From: Pseudaminobacter soli (ex Li et al. 2025)
GTDB taxonomy: Bacteria > Pseudomonadota > Alphaproteobacteria > Rhizobiales > Rhizobiaceae
Reading direction: 5' to 3'
Assembly: GCF_003012705.1 (NCBI RefSeq)
Contig: NZ_PXYL01000002.1
Coordinates: 124,001-188,000, forward strand
Length of the DNA stretch: 64,000 bases
This document shows, piece by piece, positions 44,131 through 53,493 of this stretch. The notes beneath the pieces were generated by a model, which saw nothing but the letters and a program-made list of their open reading frames with translations, was not told where the DNA came from and did no database searches. The first letter of the stretch is position 1; every line of letters starts with the position of its first letter. Position numbers and translations under genes: made by a program.

Positions 44131-44994
44131 TCAGGCTACAGGGCGGCCTGCACTGCGCCGGCGCACAATCTCGATGGCGATGGCGGCGAGAATCGTGACG
44201 CCGATGAGGATGAGCCCTAGCGCGTTCACCGCCGGCGTCAGGCCGGTGCGCACCTTGGTGGCGATATAGACCGTCAGAGGGGTCTCGGTGCCGCGCACGA
44301 ACAGTGTGGTGTTGTAGTTCTCAAAGGATTGCAGGAAGGCGATGAAGGCGGCAGCCAGCAACGACGGCCGCAGGTATGGCAGCAGGATGCGACGGAAAAT
44401 CATGAAGCGCGAAGCGCCGAGACCGGCGGCTGCCTCTTCCTGAACGCGATCGAAGCGCTGCAAGCGGGCGACCACCATCAGCATCACATAGGAAGTGATA
44501 AAGCTTGCCTGCGCCAGCACGATCAGGAATGTGCCGCCGCCGACGCCGAGTTGGTGCCAGAGCACAAGCGTAGCGATGCCGATGGCCACGCCCGGGGTCA
44601 ATAGCGGCGACACCATGAAAGCATAAAGGAAGGTGCGCGCGCGCGGCTGCAGGCTGGTCAGAAAAAGCGCGGCGGCCGTGCCGGCGGGCAACGCGATGGC
44701 GATCACCGCCAACGCGATCAGGAACGACAGCCCAAGCGCGCGCCACATCGCCTGATCGGACCAAAGGGCTGAGAACCAGTCGAGCGTGGTGCCGAGCCAC
44801 GGCGTGACCGTCGGGAACTTGCTCGTGTTGAAGGTTGCCGCACCCATCACGACGAGCGGCAGGAACAGATAGGTGAAAAACAGGATCATGTAGCCGGCAA
44901 AAATGATGCGCGGCAGCAGCGCCGCGGCCTTGGCCGTCCAGTCTCGGCCGGCTGCGGACCTCGCCACGCCTTCGGTCTCGATCCGCACCGTCAT
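44131..44994 (-). CDS. Spermidine/putrescine-type ABC transporter permease (PotC type)
   Basis: 287-residue permease: YMILFFTYLFLPLVVMGA, FLIALAVIAIALPAGTAAAL and the EAA-type loop EEAAAGLGASRFMIFRRILLP. The ATG at 44994 overlaps the partner permease stop by 4 nt; the longer open frame upstream runs antisense to nothing but through the other permease and is not real. It is the last gene of a four-gene importer. Confidence 0.9.
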   Translation of the reverse strand: MTVRIETEGVARSAAGRDWTAKAAALLPRIIFAGYMILFFTYLFLPLVVMGAATFNTSKFPTVTPWLGTTLDWFSALWSDQAMWRALGLSFLIALAVIAIALPAGTAAALFLTSLQPRARTFLYAFMVSPLLTPGVAIGIATLVLWHQLGVGGGTFLIVLAQASFITSYVMLMVVARLQRFDRVQEEAAAGLGASRFMIFRRILLPYLRPSLLAAAFIAFLQSFENYNTTLFVRGTETPLTVYIATKVRTGLTPAVNALGLILIGVTILAAIAIEIVRRRSAGRPVA

Positions 44995-45872
44995 TTGGCC
45001 ACATCCGCGAGGTTGACGCGGAACAGCTTCAGCGTCGCCAGCACCACGAGCATGTACAGCGTAAGCAGCACCAGCGCATAGGCCGCGCCGCGGTTCCAAT
45101 TTCCGCCTTCGAAGAACCAGTTGTAGATGATCTCGGTGAACCAGCGGCTGCCCGGTGCGCCGAGCAGGGCAGGGGCCACATAGCTGCCGGCCGCGAGCAT
45201 GAAGGTGAAGACGCAGCCCGTGGCGATGCCTGCCTTGGCGTGCGGAATGACGATGCGCCAGTGAATGCGCGGCGTCGACGCGCCGAGGTTGCGGGCCGCC
45301 TCGATCTGCACCGTGTCCAGCGTTGAGATCGAATTGTAGATCGGGAACAGCATGAAAAGGATGTAGGCGTAGACCATGCCCGCAAGCACGCCGAAATCGC
45401 CGAACCAGCGCACCGGCTGGTCGATGATGCCGAGCCAGAGCAGAGCGGCATTGAGCGGCCCACCGAAGGCGAGAAGGATGTACCACGCCAGCGTGCGCAG
45501 CACCTCGTTGATCCAAAACGGGATGATCAGCGCCATGACCGCCAGTGCCGCAGCCCTCGGCGAGGCCACCTTGGCCATCCAGTAGGCGATCGGATAGGTG
45601 ACGGCGAGTGTCGTGACCATGACCAGAGCACTGGCCCAGATGGTCTTGAGGAAGATGACGCGATGCACCGGATCGCCGGCGAGCGCGGCGAAGTTTGCGA
45701 GCGTGTAGTGGTCGTCTAGACCGCCGATCTGCGCCGGCATCAGATTGGGCCGCAGCGAGAAATCCAGCATCATCAGGTTCGGCGCCAGCACCATGCTGAC
45801 CAGCCAGGCGGCGACCAGCCCGACGATCAGTGCGCCGAGGCCCGTTCCGAAGCGAGCGAACAGATTACCCAT
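44991..45872 (-). CDS. Spermidine/putrescine-type ABC transporter permease (PotB type)
   Basis: 293-residue permease: GLGALIVGLVAAWLVSMVL, FWINEVLRTLAWYILL and EAARNLGASTPRIHWRIVIP (EAA loop). The start at 45872 (MGNLFARF) overlaps the ATPase stop by 8 nt; the ribosome binding site is weak, consistent with translational coupling. It forms the channel with the PotC-type protein. Confidence 0.88.
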   Translation of the reverse strand: MGNLFARFGTGLGALIVGLVAAWLVSMVLAPNLMMLDFSLRPNLMPAQIGGLDDHYTLANFAALAGDPVHRVIFLKTIWASALVMVTTLAVTYPIAYWMAKVASPRAAALAVMALIIPFWINEVLRTLAWYILLAFGGPLNAALLWLGIIDQPVRWFGDFGVLAGMVYAYILFMLFPIYNSISTLDTVQIEAARNLGASTPRIHWRIVIPHAKAGIATGCVFTFMLAAGSYVAPALLGAPGSRWFTEIIYNWFFEGGNWNRGAAYALVLLTLYMLVVLATLKLFRVNLADVAK

Positions 45873-46935
45873 GGGCAAGAACCAGCGCTTCATCCGGCAC
45901 GAAGCTGAGCCAGACCGTTTCGCCCGCGGCGGGAGCCCGCGACAGAAGCTGGTTGGGAATGGCCGCAAGAAGCGGTTGGCCCTCGCGCGAGGTGGCATGG
46001 AGCATGGCGACGGCGCCTTCGAACTCAATCCGGTCGGCGCGCGCCTCCAGGCTGTCCGGGCGCGCCTCGCGGCTGACTGTCACGGCCTCTGGCCTTACAT
46101 AAACCGCAGCCGTGCCGCCCACGACGACCTCGTCGCCGGCGCGGCCGGCAAAGCTCCCGTGCGGACCATCGACGACGGCGATGCCGTCCACCGTCCTGCT
46201 CACCTTGCCCGCGAACTCATTGGTCTCGCCGACGAATTTGGCCACGAAAGGCGTAGCGGGGCTGGAGTAGAGCTCGCGCGGGGTTGCGATCTGCTGCAAT
46301 ACCCCTGCGCTCATGACCGCCACGCGGTCGGACATGGCGAGCGCTTCGGACTGGTCGTGGGTGATGTATATGAAGGTGACGCCCGTGCGCTTCTGCAGCG
46401 CACGCAATTCGGCGCGCATGTGCTGACGTAGCTTGAGGTCGAGCGCGGACAATGGCTCGTCGAGCAAAAGCACCTGCGGTTCTACGGCCAGCGCTCGCGC
46501 AATTGCCACGCGTTGTTTCTGGCCGCCTGAAAGCTCATGGACCATCCGGTCGCCATAGCCGGGCAGCGCGATCAGCTCGAGCAACTCCTCGGCCCGACGG
46601 CGGCGGTCCGCCTTGGGCATCCTGCGCACCTCAAGGCCGAAGGCGATGTTTTCCCAGACCGACATGAGCGGAAAAAGAGCCAACGACTGGAATATCATGG
46701 AAGTCGGGCGGCGATCGGCGCCGATGCCCGCCATGTCCTTGCCACCGATCAGCACCCGGCCGGCAGTCGGATTGATGAAGCCGGCAATCAACCGGAGGAT
46801 CGTCGTCTTGCCGCAGCCCGACGGACCCAGGATGGAGAAGAACTCTCCGCCTTCGACATGAGCGGACAGCCTGCGCACGGCATGCACGCCGCCAAAGGCC
46901 ATTTCGACATCCATGAGGTCGACTGAATGCGACAT
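45865..46935 (-). CDS. Spermidine/putrescine-type ABC transporter ATP-binding protein (PotA type)
   Basis: 356-residue ATPase: Walker A GPSGCGKTT, signature [14 protein letters not shown], Walker B LLLDEPLSALD, and a C-terminal TOBE-like regulatory domain (about 270-350). It overlaps the PotB-type permease gene by 8 nt. A GC-rich hairpin lies between it and the binding-protein gene. Confidence 0.92.
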   Translation of the reverse strand: MSHSVDLMDVEMAFGGVHAVRRLSAHVEGGEFFSILGPSGCGKTTILRLIAGFINPTAGRVLIGGKDMAGIGADRRPTSMIFQSLALFPLMSVWENIAFGLEVRRMPKADRRRRAEELLELIALPGYGDRMVHELSGGQKQRVAIARALAVEPQVLLLDEPLSALDLKLRQHMRAELRALQKRTGVTFIYITHDQSEALAMSDRVAVMSAGVLQQIATPRELYSSPATPFVAKFVGETNEFAGKVSRTVDGIAVVDGPHGSFAGRAGDEVVVGGTAAVYVRPEAVTVSREARPDSLEARADRIEFEGAVAMLHATSREGQPLLAAIPNQLLSRAPAAGETVWLSFVPDEALVLAHG

Positions 46936-46968
46936 GCGGCGCCTGTTCGGATTGATGCTGGAAGAAAA

Positions 46969-46994
46969 GCGGCGGGGCCGGGCGACCCCGCCGC
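46969..46994 (-). promoter_or_regulatory. GC-rich hairpin after the PotD-type gene
   Basis: GCGGCGGGG (46969-46977) pairs perfectly with CCCCGCCGC (46986-46994) around an 8-nt loop. It is between the binding-protein stop and the ATPase start on the minus strand, without a T-run, and resembles the two other binding-protein hairpins in this window. Confidence 0.6.
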
Positions 46995-47011
46995 CTGTTC
47001 ATCGACGCCGA

Positions 47012-48139
47012 TCAGGCGGAGAGGAACTTGTCCTGGTATTCGTTGCGGAGCGCGACGAACCAGTTGTCTTGCACCGGCCACCACCAGAGCTTTTCCAGCG
47101 CATCGCCCGGATAGGCGGCGGCGAAGAAGTTCTTGGAGGCCTCCGACAGGTGCTGGTCGGCCCCAATGGCGGTGGTGTTGATCGAGGTGTGATTGGCGTA
47201 AAGCGCGCCGGCCTCGGGCGTCAGCATCCAGTTGAGGAACGCGTAGGCCTGGTCGAGATTGACCGCACCGACGGGAAGCGAAACGCCTTCCATCCAGGCA
47301 AGAGCGCCTTCGGACGGGGCGACGAATCCGACCGGCAGGCCTTCCTTGATCAGGCCGGCAGCCGAGGAATCCCAGGTCTGGCCGATCTTGGCGCCGTTGG
47401 TGCGGAACGCGCCCTGCGCCTCGTTCTCGTTCGACCAGAACTGGGCGATATTGGCCTTGCGGGCAATGGCTTCGGCGATGATCACGTCGTAGTTGGCGCG
47501 CATCGTGGCTTCGTCCTTGAAGCTGTCGCGCATCGGATGCGGTAGCTTGCCCTGGGCTTCCAGCCAGAGGCCGAGGCCGACGAGGCCCGAATGTCCGCGC
47601 ACGGTGGCCTTGCCGGCAGCTTCCGGCTTCCAAAGATCGCCATAGGAAGCGGTGCCGTAGACGAGCGGGAAATCGCTCTTGTCGAAAGTGAGGGCTTCGG
47701 TGCCCCAGTCGGTCGGAACCTGGTAGCGCTTGCCGCCGACGACTGCGCCGAGGGTCTCGGAGCCGGTCAGCGCGCTCTTCAGGACGCGATCCCACTTCAC
47801 CTTGGATTCGTCGATCGGCTGCACGAGGCCGAATTCGACATAGTTCGGCACGCGGTCGACTGCCGGCCAGATGATGTCATAGCCGGTGCCCTTGCTGGCC
47901 CGCATCTGGTTGAGCAACTCGTCATTGGTGCCATAGGGCGTGTAGACGGCCTTGATGCCGGTGTCCTTCTCGAAGGCGGCCAGCATCTCGTCGGAGATGT
48001 AGCCGGCCCAGGCGAAGATGTTGACGGTGCCCGAGGAGCCCTGGGCAAAAGCTCCGCGCGACACGAATGGAGCGGCAAGAGCAAAGCCGGCGGTGGCGGC
48101 TGCGCCCTTCATGAATATGCGGCGGTTGAAATCTGACAT
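47012..48139 (-). CDS. Spermidine/putrescine-type binding protein (PotD type) with Tat-like signal
   Basis: 375-residue extracellular solute-binding protein. The N-terminus MSDFNRRIFMKGAAATAGFA has the twin-arginine pattern, followed by a hydrophobic stretch and GAFAQG, so export by the Tat route is likely. GTVNIFAWAGYISDEML is typical of PotD-like proteins, and polyamines or similar cationic compounds are the likely ligands. It is first in its operon; the start at 48139 places the signal correctly. Confidence 0.9.
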   Translation of the reverse strand: MSDFNRRIFMKGAAATAGFALAAPFVSRGAFAQGSSGTVNIFAWAGYISDEMLAAFEKDTGIKAVYTPYGTNDELLNQMRASKGTGYDIIWPAVDRVPNYVEFGLVQPIDESKVKWDRVLKSALTGSETLGAVVGGKRYQVPTDWGTEALTFDKSDFPLVYGTASYGDLWKPEAAGKATVRGHSGLVGLGLWLEAQGKLPHPMRDSFKDEATMRANYDVIIAEAIARKANIAQFWSNENEAQGAFRTNGAKIGQTWDSSAAGLIKEGLPVGFVAPSEGALAWMEGVSLPVGAVNLDQAYAFLNWMLTPEAGALYANHTSINTTAIGADQHLSEASKNFFAAAYPGDALEKLWWWPVQDNWFVALRNEYQDKFLSA

Positions 48140-48452
48140 TTGAACAATCCCCTGCTTGCGACCGCACATGCGGCGTCGGGAGCAGAGGTATTCCGGGCGT
48201 GTAACAAGCAAATGAAGGTCAGCACTTCCACGCCACTCATTAAGCTGACTTCGGCAGTCTCTGGTGTGTACAGCTTATGCAAACCGCTACAGAGCGCCTT
48301 CCCTTTCACGCCCCGTCTCAAAAAATACTCCCCCTGATTTCGCAGGGGGAGGAAGGAATCGCTCGTGGTCTGGCAGGTCATGAGGGTTTAGGCCGCGCCA
48401 ACAGCATGGCCGCTCTGCCCCCTCCCTTTAGCCGCGTGCTGGAACCCCGGCT
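48140..48452. other. Intergenic region with promoter of the PotD-type operon and a terminator
   Basis: About 310 bp. It should carry the minus-strand promoter of the polyamine-type importer close to 48140 and contains the terminator of the autotransporter gene (48321-48351). I see no coding frame worth reporting. Confidence 0.45.
48321..48351 (-). terminator. Rho-independent terminator of the autotransporter gene
   Basis: CTCCCCCTG (48328-48336) and CAGGGGGAG (48343-48351) form a perfect 9-bp stem with a 6-nt loop. On the minus strand it is followed by TATTTTTTG, a good T-run. It lies about 100 bp past the autotransporter stop. Confidence 0.85.
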
Positions 48453-50357
48453 TTAGAACTTCAGATCGAAGCTCACCTTGATGGCGTGATCCTGGACCTT
48501 GCGCGCGATCTGGCCGGAATAGCTCGTCCTGAAAGTTGCCTGCTTCGAAAGTGCGATATCGAAGCCCGCTTCAAGGGCCAGCGCATCCTTGGCGATCGGC
48601 ACGCCGACGCTGTCGAAGGAAGCGCCGGTGTTCAAGCTCAGGTTCGTCATCGTCGTGACGTCCTGATAGGCGTGCTGCCAACCAACCTGGCCATGCAGCC
48701 AGCCGTTCATTGCGCCGAGGCTGAATGGCGTCGATGCACGCATGCCGATGGTCGAGAAGGTGTTTTCCGACGTGGTGTCGCTGCTCGACAGCGCGGCGAC
48801 GGTGCCGCCCTTTTCCGAGAAGCCATCAGTCTTCAGATGCACATAGGCGAGTCCGGCAAAGGGCGACAGAACGACCCGGCCCGTCTCGATCTTATAGTCC
48901 ATCTCGCCATAGGCCTGCGTCGTAGCGGCCCTGTAGTCAGCCGACAATTTTTCATTGAACGCGGGGAAGACGACGCTGCGCTCGGTCGAAATGTCGTGCA
49001 AGCCATAGGAGGCGCCCATACGGAGGCCAATGCCGCCAAGTTGCGTTCCGCCATACACACCAATGTCGTAATCGTTGCTCGAGGCGGAGGCGGCGCGTTG
49101 CGAAACATCGAAGCTCGTGCGGCTGTAGCCACCTGCAACACCGACGCGCCAATCGCCGATCGGCGCGTCAATGCCGGCGATGAGGCCAGCCGAGGAGCGG
49201 TCGAAATCCGCGGCATAGCCGGCGCCCCTGGCGTTGCTGCTCGCGCCGAGGGCCTCGCTCCAGAGCACCACGCCATCAGTGTCGGCGGGGGCAGCGCTTG
49301 GTCCTTTCTGATCAAATGCGGTGACCGTACCAGAGGGCACGGCGGCGGCATCGAAGGCAGCGAGAAGCCGGCGGTTCGTCGCCTCGCGAATGAAACGGCT
49401 GTCTGCAATCAGAGCGCCGCTGATATCGGCGTGGATTTCGCCTGACAGCACGTTTCCGTAGGGGCGGAGATATTTGTAGAAGGCAACGCCTTCCTCCAGG
49501 CTCCCGGGAAAGCTCTCTTCTCGGTCAAGAACGTTCAGGGACCAGCCGTCTTTCGTCCATCTGAAAGTAAGACCTTCCACCTCCTGCTCGGCGTCAAGCT
49601 TGAGATTGCCGAGCGTCTCGACCTGTCCGGTCTTGAGATTGGCCCGCATCAGCAGTTTGTCGTCATTGTCGGTGGAAAAATACATCCAGCCGTCAAGAAT
49701 CTTGCCGCCCTGCGCCTGGTCAATGGTCGCCGACAGCGGGATGTATTCCTTGAAGCTGAAATCCGAGAGGTTGTAGACCGCGAGTTCGGTGGCGTTGTCA
49801 TAGGCCATGCCGTAGGCGAGGCCGTTCTTCGCATCGACTGCCACCCAGCTTGCAATGTCACGAACGCCGTGTGGAGGGTTCAGCGTGTAGGCTTGTCCGG
49901 TGTAGCTGAGATCGCTGGCATTGTAGATAGCGAAAACGGGGTGGCTGTATTTGTTGCCGGTAATCGGGTCCCGATTGCTGGTGTCGAGCGATATGTAGAG
50001 AAGACCGTTGGCGTAATCGATGTCGCCGATATGATTCAGCCCAACAGACGACAGATCGGACGGGATCATCAGTTCATTGGCGATCGCATTCTTGTCGATT
50101 TTGACCGTATTGAAGTTGTTATCGGCGATTTCGAGCGAATGCGTGCCCGAGAAATACCAATAGGTGCCGTCGGTCGTCACGCCCTGCCCGCGCGCGGGGT
50201 CCGCGTCGGGAAAAAACGTGCGCTGGACCATGATCCATGGCTCCTGCGCCAGTGCGGGCGCGGACAATGCGGTCAGCATGCTGGAGCAAAGCAAGGCGGA
50301 CTTCGCGATTTTCGGAAGAATGGTGCCAAGATGGCCGGCGACGGCCATGCGGTTCAT
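48453..50357 (-). CDS. Autotransporter (type Va) with a propeller-like passenger
   Basis: 634 residues. A signal peptide (ending near APALAQEP) leads into a passenger of roughly 270 residues with repeated beta-propeller-like blades (DGTYWYFSGTHSL, HIGDIDYANGLLYIS, SWVAVDAKNGLAYGMAY, DGWMYFSTDNDD). A linker and a C-terminal autotransporter beta-barrel of about 250 residues follow, ending in VSFDLKF with the terminal Phe needed for outer-membrane assembly. The start at 50357 has GAGG 9 nt upstream; a start at 50411 would lengthen the signal. Most autotransporter passengers are beta-helices, so a propeller is unusual. Function unknown; surface binding is plausible. Confidence 0.82.
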   Translation of the reverse strand: MNRMAVAGHLGTILPKIAKSALLCSSMLTALSAPALAQEPWIMVQRTFFPDADPARGQGVTTDGTYWYFSGTHSLEIADNNFNTVKIDKNAIANELMIPSDLSSVGLNHIGDIDYANGLLYISLDTSNRDPITGNKYSHPVFAIYNASDLSYTGQAYTLNPPHGVRDIASWVAVDAKNGLAYGMAYDNATELAVYNLSDFSFKEYIPLSATIDQAQGGKILDGWMYFSTDNDDKLLMRANLKTGQVETLGNLKLDAEQEVEGLTFRWTKDGWSLNVLDREESFPGSLEEGVAFYKYLRPYGNVLSGEIHADISGALIADSRFIREATNRRLLAAFDAAAVPSGTVTAFDQKGPSAAPADTDGVVLWSEALGASSNARGAGYAADFDRSSAGLIAGIDAPIGDWRVGVAGGYSRTSFDVSQRAASASSNDYDIGVYGGTQLGGIGLRMGASYGLHDISTERSVVFPAFNEKLSADYRAATTQAYGEMDYKIETGRVVLSPFAGLAYVHLKTDGFSEKGGTVAALSSSDTTSENTFSTIGMRASTPFSLGAMNGWLHGQVGWQHAYQDVTTMTNLSLNTGASFDSVGVPIAKDALALEAGFDIALSKQATFRTSYSGQIARKVQDHAIKVSFDLKF

Positions 50358-50947
50358 CTGGCGGGCCTCACCCGCGAATTGCCGGCCGAAGCCGAAGAAC
50401 TGAAAAGACATTTCTGCTAGCTTTCTGGTGTCGCGTTGTCTCTCGTCGCCCGGAGGACGCTGGCGACGAAAGGGTGTGGGCGGGTGCTGAATGGGCTGCA
50501 CCGAAGGCTAGCTCGTCGATTTCGTCGCCTTTCGGCCCGACCGCGAAACCCGCCCCAGACATTGCCTTTTTGCCCCGTTTCCCATGGCGGCCGGATTAAG
50601 CGGGATGGGTGACAGGTGAGTGACAATATTCATATTATTCATACTATTTGTTGCCGCGCCGGAGCGCGATCGGCGCGATGCTTCTTTGCCGCGATCGGGG
50701 GACGCGAGGCGTCAACAGGGCCTGCGATGGCCAATGCCGTTCGCTAGCTCGGCGTTTTGGAATTGGTTTTCTGCAGGTGGCGCGTGACGCTTACGCGAAT
50801 TGAAAGATGGCAGATTGCCAATCTGGCGCTCGATAAGCTGATCGTGGGCGACGCGGCAAAGGGATGCACCGCGCGGCCTCATACTTCACGTCGTCCGGGA
50901 GGCCGGCTCAGGCACGTGAAGCGCCGTCACAGGCCCCAATGCCGGCC
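50358..50947. other. Intergenic region with AT-rich promoter-like segment
   Basis: About 590 bp between two minus-strand genes. A sharply AT-rich patch (about 50620-50655, with tandem ATTCATA units) looks like the autotransporter promoter. Short open frames in the rest are weak and lack ribosome binding sites. No terminator-like hairpin was seen directly after the S10 peptidase promoter side. Confidence 0.4.
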
Positions 50948-52459
50948 TCACTGTGTCGTCTGATACAGCTCCGACGCGGCCTTCTTCAGCGCGCTGCGGC
51001 TGTCGGGCCTGAGATACATCATGTGCCCGCCTTCCAGCAGCTCGGTGCGAATGGGCTTCGCGCCCGGCAGAGTAGCGAGTTGGTCGACGAGGTAGGCCGA
51101 TGTCATGTAAGGCGTCACAAGGTCTGTGTAGCCATTGACGATCAGCACGCCCATGCCTGGGTTCAGTCCCCGCGCCTGCTGGAGATCACCCATCACGCCT
51201 GCGTAGCCCTGATGGGTCGGGCCGATCCCGAAATCCCAACTGCCGCTGATCTCGCGGTTCAGCAGTCGGTAGCTCAGCTCCGTGCGAAAATTCAGTTCCT
51301 CACGCGCATAGGTGACAAAGGCCGAGGTGAGCACAGGCACGCTTCGGTCCAGAACGGGATCGGGGCCGTCGAGCCCCAGACTCTCCGGCGCGACGTCGGC
51401 CGTTTCGATCGTTCCGTCATAGGGGCTGAGAACGTGGTTCTTGGCCCGTGCAAATTCCTTCGCAAAAAGCATCGTGGGGATGCGCGCGAAATTCCGCTGG
51501 ACCAGATTGAGAGGCAGGCTGGTGATGTCGGCCACGCGTTCGCTTGCCATCCGCCCGCCTTGCTCCAGCCCGCTCGTGAGCGCCGTGAGATAGTCGCCCA
51601 GCGCATAACGTTCGATCTCGGAGAGCCGCTCGCGAAGCGCCGGGCCGGTGACACCTTGGCTGCTCAACCGCACGGCCGCCAGCGATGGCAGCTCGAGCGC
51701 CCAATGGAGTGGCTGGAACTCGTCGGGACGGGCGAGGGCGAATTCGAGCGCCGGCGAGATCAGCACGATGCCGCTCGGGCTGATGCCGACATCTTCCTGG
51801 AGGGTCTTGGCAAGCAGCGCCACTCGAAATCCGCCATAGCTTTCACCCGCCAGATAGACCGGCGACGCCGTGCGACCCTCCTGCAGGAGAAAGAGCCGGA
51901 TGAACGCACCCATGGATGCAGCGTCCTGTTTGACGCCCCAAAAACTCCGCGCCTCCTGTCCCGGTGCCTCGCGGCTGTAGCCCGTGCCGACCGGGTCCAC
52001 AAAGACGAGATCGGTCATGTCGAGCCAGGTGTTCGGATTGTCCAGAAGCCTCTGCGGAGAGGGCAGGAAATGTCCGTCCTCGGCCGTTGCAATGACACGC
52101 GGACCAAGGGCGCCAAGATGCAGATAGGCGGAAGCGGCGCCCGGTCCCCCATTGAACACGAAGGTTATCGGGCGGCGAGGGTCAGGCTCGTGGCTTGCCC
52201 CGGAGCGGAGCGCGTAGGCGACATAAAAGACCTCGGCGGTGACCTCACCCTTCCCCGAGAGCAGCGACACGGTACCGGCCTTTGCCTGGTAATCGAGCGT
52301 GCGCCTGTCAACTTCGATGGAATGATCGGAGGTTCGCGCCTTCGGGAGCAGTGACAGGATTCCGCCCGACGGTGCCGGTCGCTCAGCGGTCTCGGCATGC
52401 GCTGCCCCGATACCGCCGATCAGCAGCAAAACGACAAGGATGGTTTTTCCCAGCTTCAT
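50948..52459 (-). CDS. Secreted serine carboxypeptidase (peptidase S10 family)
   Basis: 503 residues with a signal peptide (MKLGKTILVVLLLIGGIGAAHAE). The S10 alpha/beta-hydrolase features are present: NGGPGAASAYLHLG near 104, nucleophile S207 in AGESYGG, the Asp in VNGYTDLVTP and the His in LEGGHMMYL near the C-terminus. It should remove C-terminal residues from peptides in the periplasm or outside. The start at 52459 has GGAGG about 10 nt upstream. It is followed upstream by a broken amidohydrolase gene in the same direction. Confidence 0.88.
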   Translation of the reverse strand: MKLGKTILVVLLLIGGIGAAHAETAERPAPSGGILSLLPKARTSDHSIEVDRRTLDYQAKAGTVSLLSGKGEVTAEVFYVAYALRSGASHEPDPRRPITFVFNGGPGAASAYLHLGALGPRVIATAEDGHFLPSPQRLLDNPNTWLDMTDLVFVDPVGTGYSREAPGQEARSFWGVKQDAASMGAFIRLFLLQEGRTASPVYLAGESYGGFRVALLAKTLQEDVGISPSGIVLISPALEFALARPDEFQPLHWALELPSLAAVRLSSQGVTGPALRERLSEIERYALGDYLTALTSGLEQGGRMASERVADITSLPLNLVQRNFARIPTMLFAKEFARAKNHVLSPYDGTIETADVAPESLGLDGPDPVLDRSVPVLTSAFVTYAREELNFRTELSYRLLNREISGSWDFGIGPTHQGYAGVMGDLQQARGLNPGMGVLIVNGYTDLVTPYMTSAYLVDQLATLPGAKPIRTELLEGGHMMYLRPDSRSALKKAASELYQTTQ

Positions 52460-52574
52460 GCGCGTAATGCCTCCGTTGCGGAATTGCCTGCATCCTCGCC
52501 GTGCGCGGCTGCAGGCAGCAAATGGATTACCGGTATTTAGGCGCAATTCACCGCGAAGGGATACTCAACCGCCT

Positions 52575-53238
52575 TCAGCCATTCAGTCGCTGCGACACCA
52601 GTTCGGTCCAATAGCGGATGCCGTGGACGATCGCGCCATCGTTGAAGTCATAAGCGGGATGGTGAAGGTCGGCCGAGTCGCCGTTGCCGATCCAGATGAA
52701 CGCGCCCGGCCGCTTTTCCAGCATATAGGAAAAGTCCTCCGAGCCCATGGTGCAGGGCCAGTTGCCGTCCACCCGCTCTTCCCAGAACGCCTTCCTCGAT
52801 CATCACCCGGCCGCCGCCACCGCCTTCTTCGGCGGGCTGGAAGATCAGCACCACGGTGCCCGCAAAATCGCGCGTGGCGGAAAGATGTTTGGCGGTGCCG
52901 AGCAGCATGGCCGTGTGGCCGTCATGACCGCAGGCATGCATCATGTTTTCCACCTTCGACGCATGCGGCAGGTTGGTCTGCTCCGACATCGGCAGGGCGT
53001 CCATGTCTGCCCTGAGTCCAATCGTGCGCCCGCCTACGCGGCGGCCCTTGATGATGGCAACCACACCGGACTTGGCGATGCCCGTCACGACCTCGTCGCA
53101 GCCGAATTCCTTCAGCTTCTCCGCCACCAGAGCCGATGTCTTCGGCAGGTCGAACAGCAGTTCCGGAAACTGGTGTATCTGCCGCCGCCAGGAGATGGCT
53201 TCTTCAGCGATAGCGCCGATTGCGTCATGAGGGGCCAT
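52575..53238 (-). pseudogene. M20-family amidohydrolase pseudogene (internal deletion plus frameshift)
   Basis: The 5' part starts at 53238 (GGAG 8 nt upstream) and encodes the N-terminal half of a hippurate-hydrolase-type M20 enzyme: RRQIHQFPEL, GLRADMDALPM, HACGHDGHTAML and FQPAEEGGGGGRVMIEEG. The 3' part, in another frame, encodes the family C-terminus (GNWPCTMGSEDFSYML through LVSQRLNG). Intact enzymes are near 390 residues; here about 130-140 central residues, including the dimerisation domain, are missing and the frame shifts at the junction near 52780-52800. The gene is non-functional as read, unless the sequence has an assembly error. Confidence 0.85.
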
Positions 53239-53324
53239 TCGAGATTCTCCGTTTCCGACTTCCAGCACCCGCTCTAGCACGATCCGCTCCGTTGATCGCC
53301 ATCGCGCTCCAAGCTTTTGTGTCT

Positions 53325-53367
53325 GAGCATGGTCTTATCCGAAAAGTCAGCGGCTTTTCGGGATCAT
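53325..53367. repeat. Rhizobial intergenic palindromic repeat
   Basis: GAGCATGGTCTTATCCGAAAAG and CTTTTCGGGATCATCC flank a 7-nt loop; the inner CCGAAAAG (53339-53346) pairs perfectly with CTTTTCGG (53354-53361). I recognise this as the palindromic element with the consensus AAGCATGATCTTATCC...TTTTCGGGATCATGC that is scattered in many rhizobial and Brucella genomes. It lies between the amidohydrolase pseudogene and the next operon. Confidence 0.8.
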
Positions 53368-53493
53368 CCTTTATGCCAGCGGCCGAAACGGCGAACCTTG
53401 TCGATCACCGAGAAATGATGGCAGCGACTTTGATCTTGGGGCCGGAGAGGCCGATATCGCATTGAAGCTGAAGTAGGACGTACGGAGGCTTGC

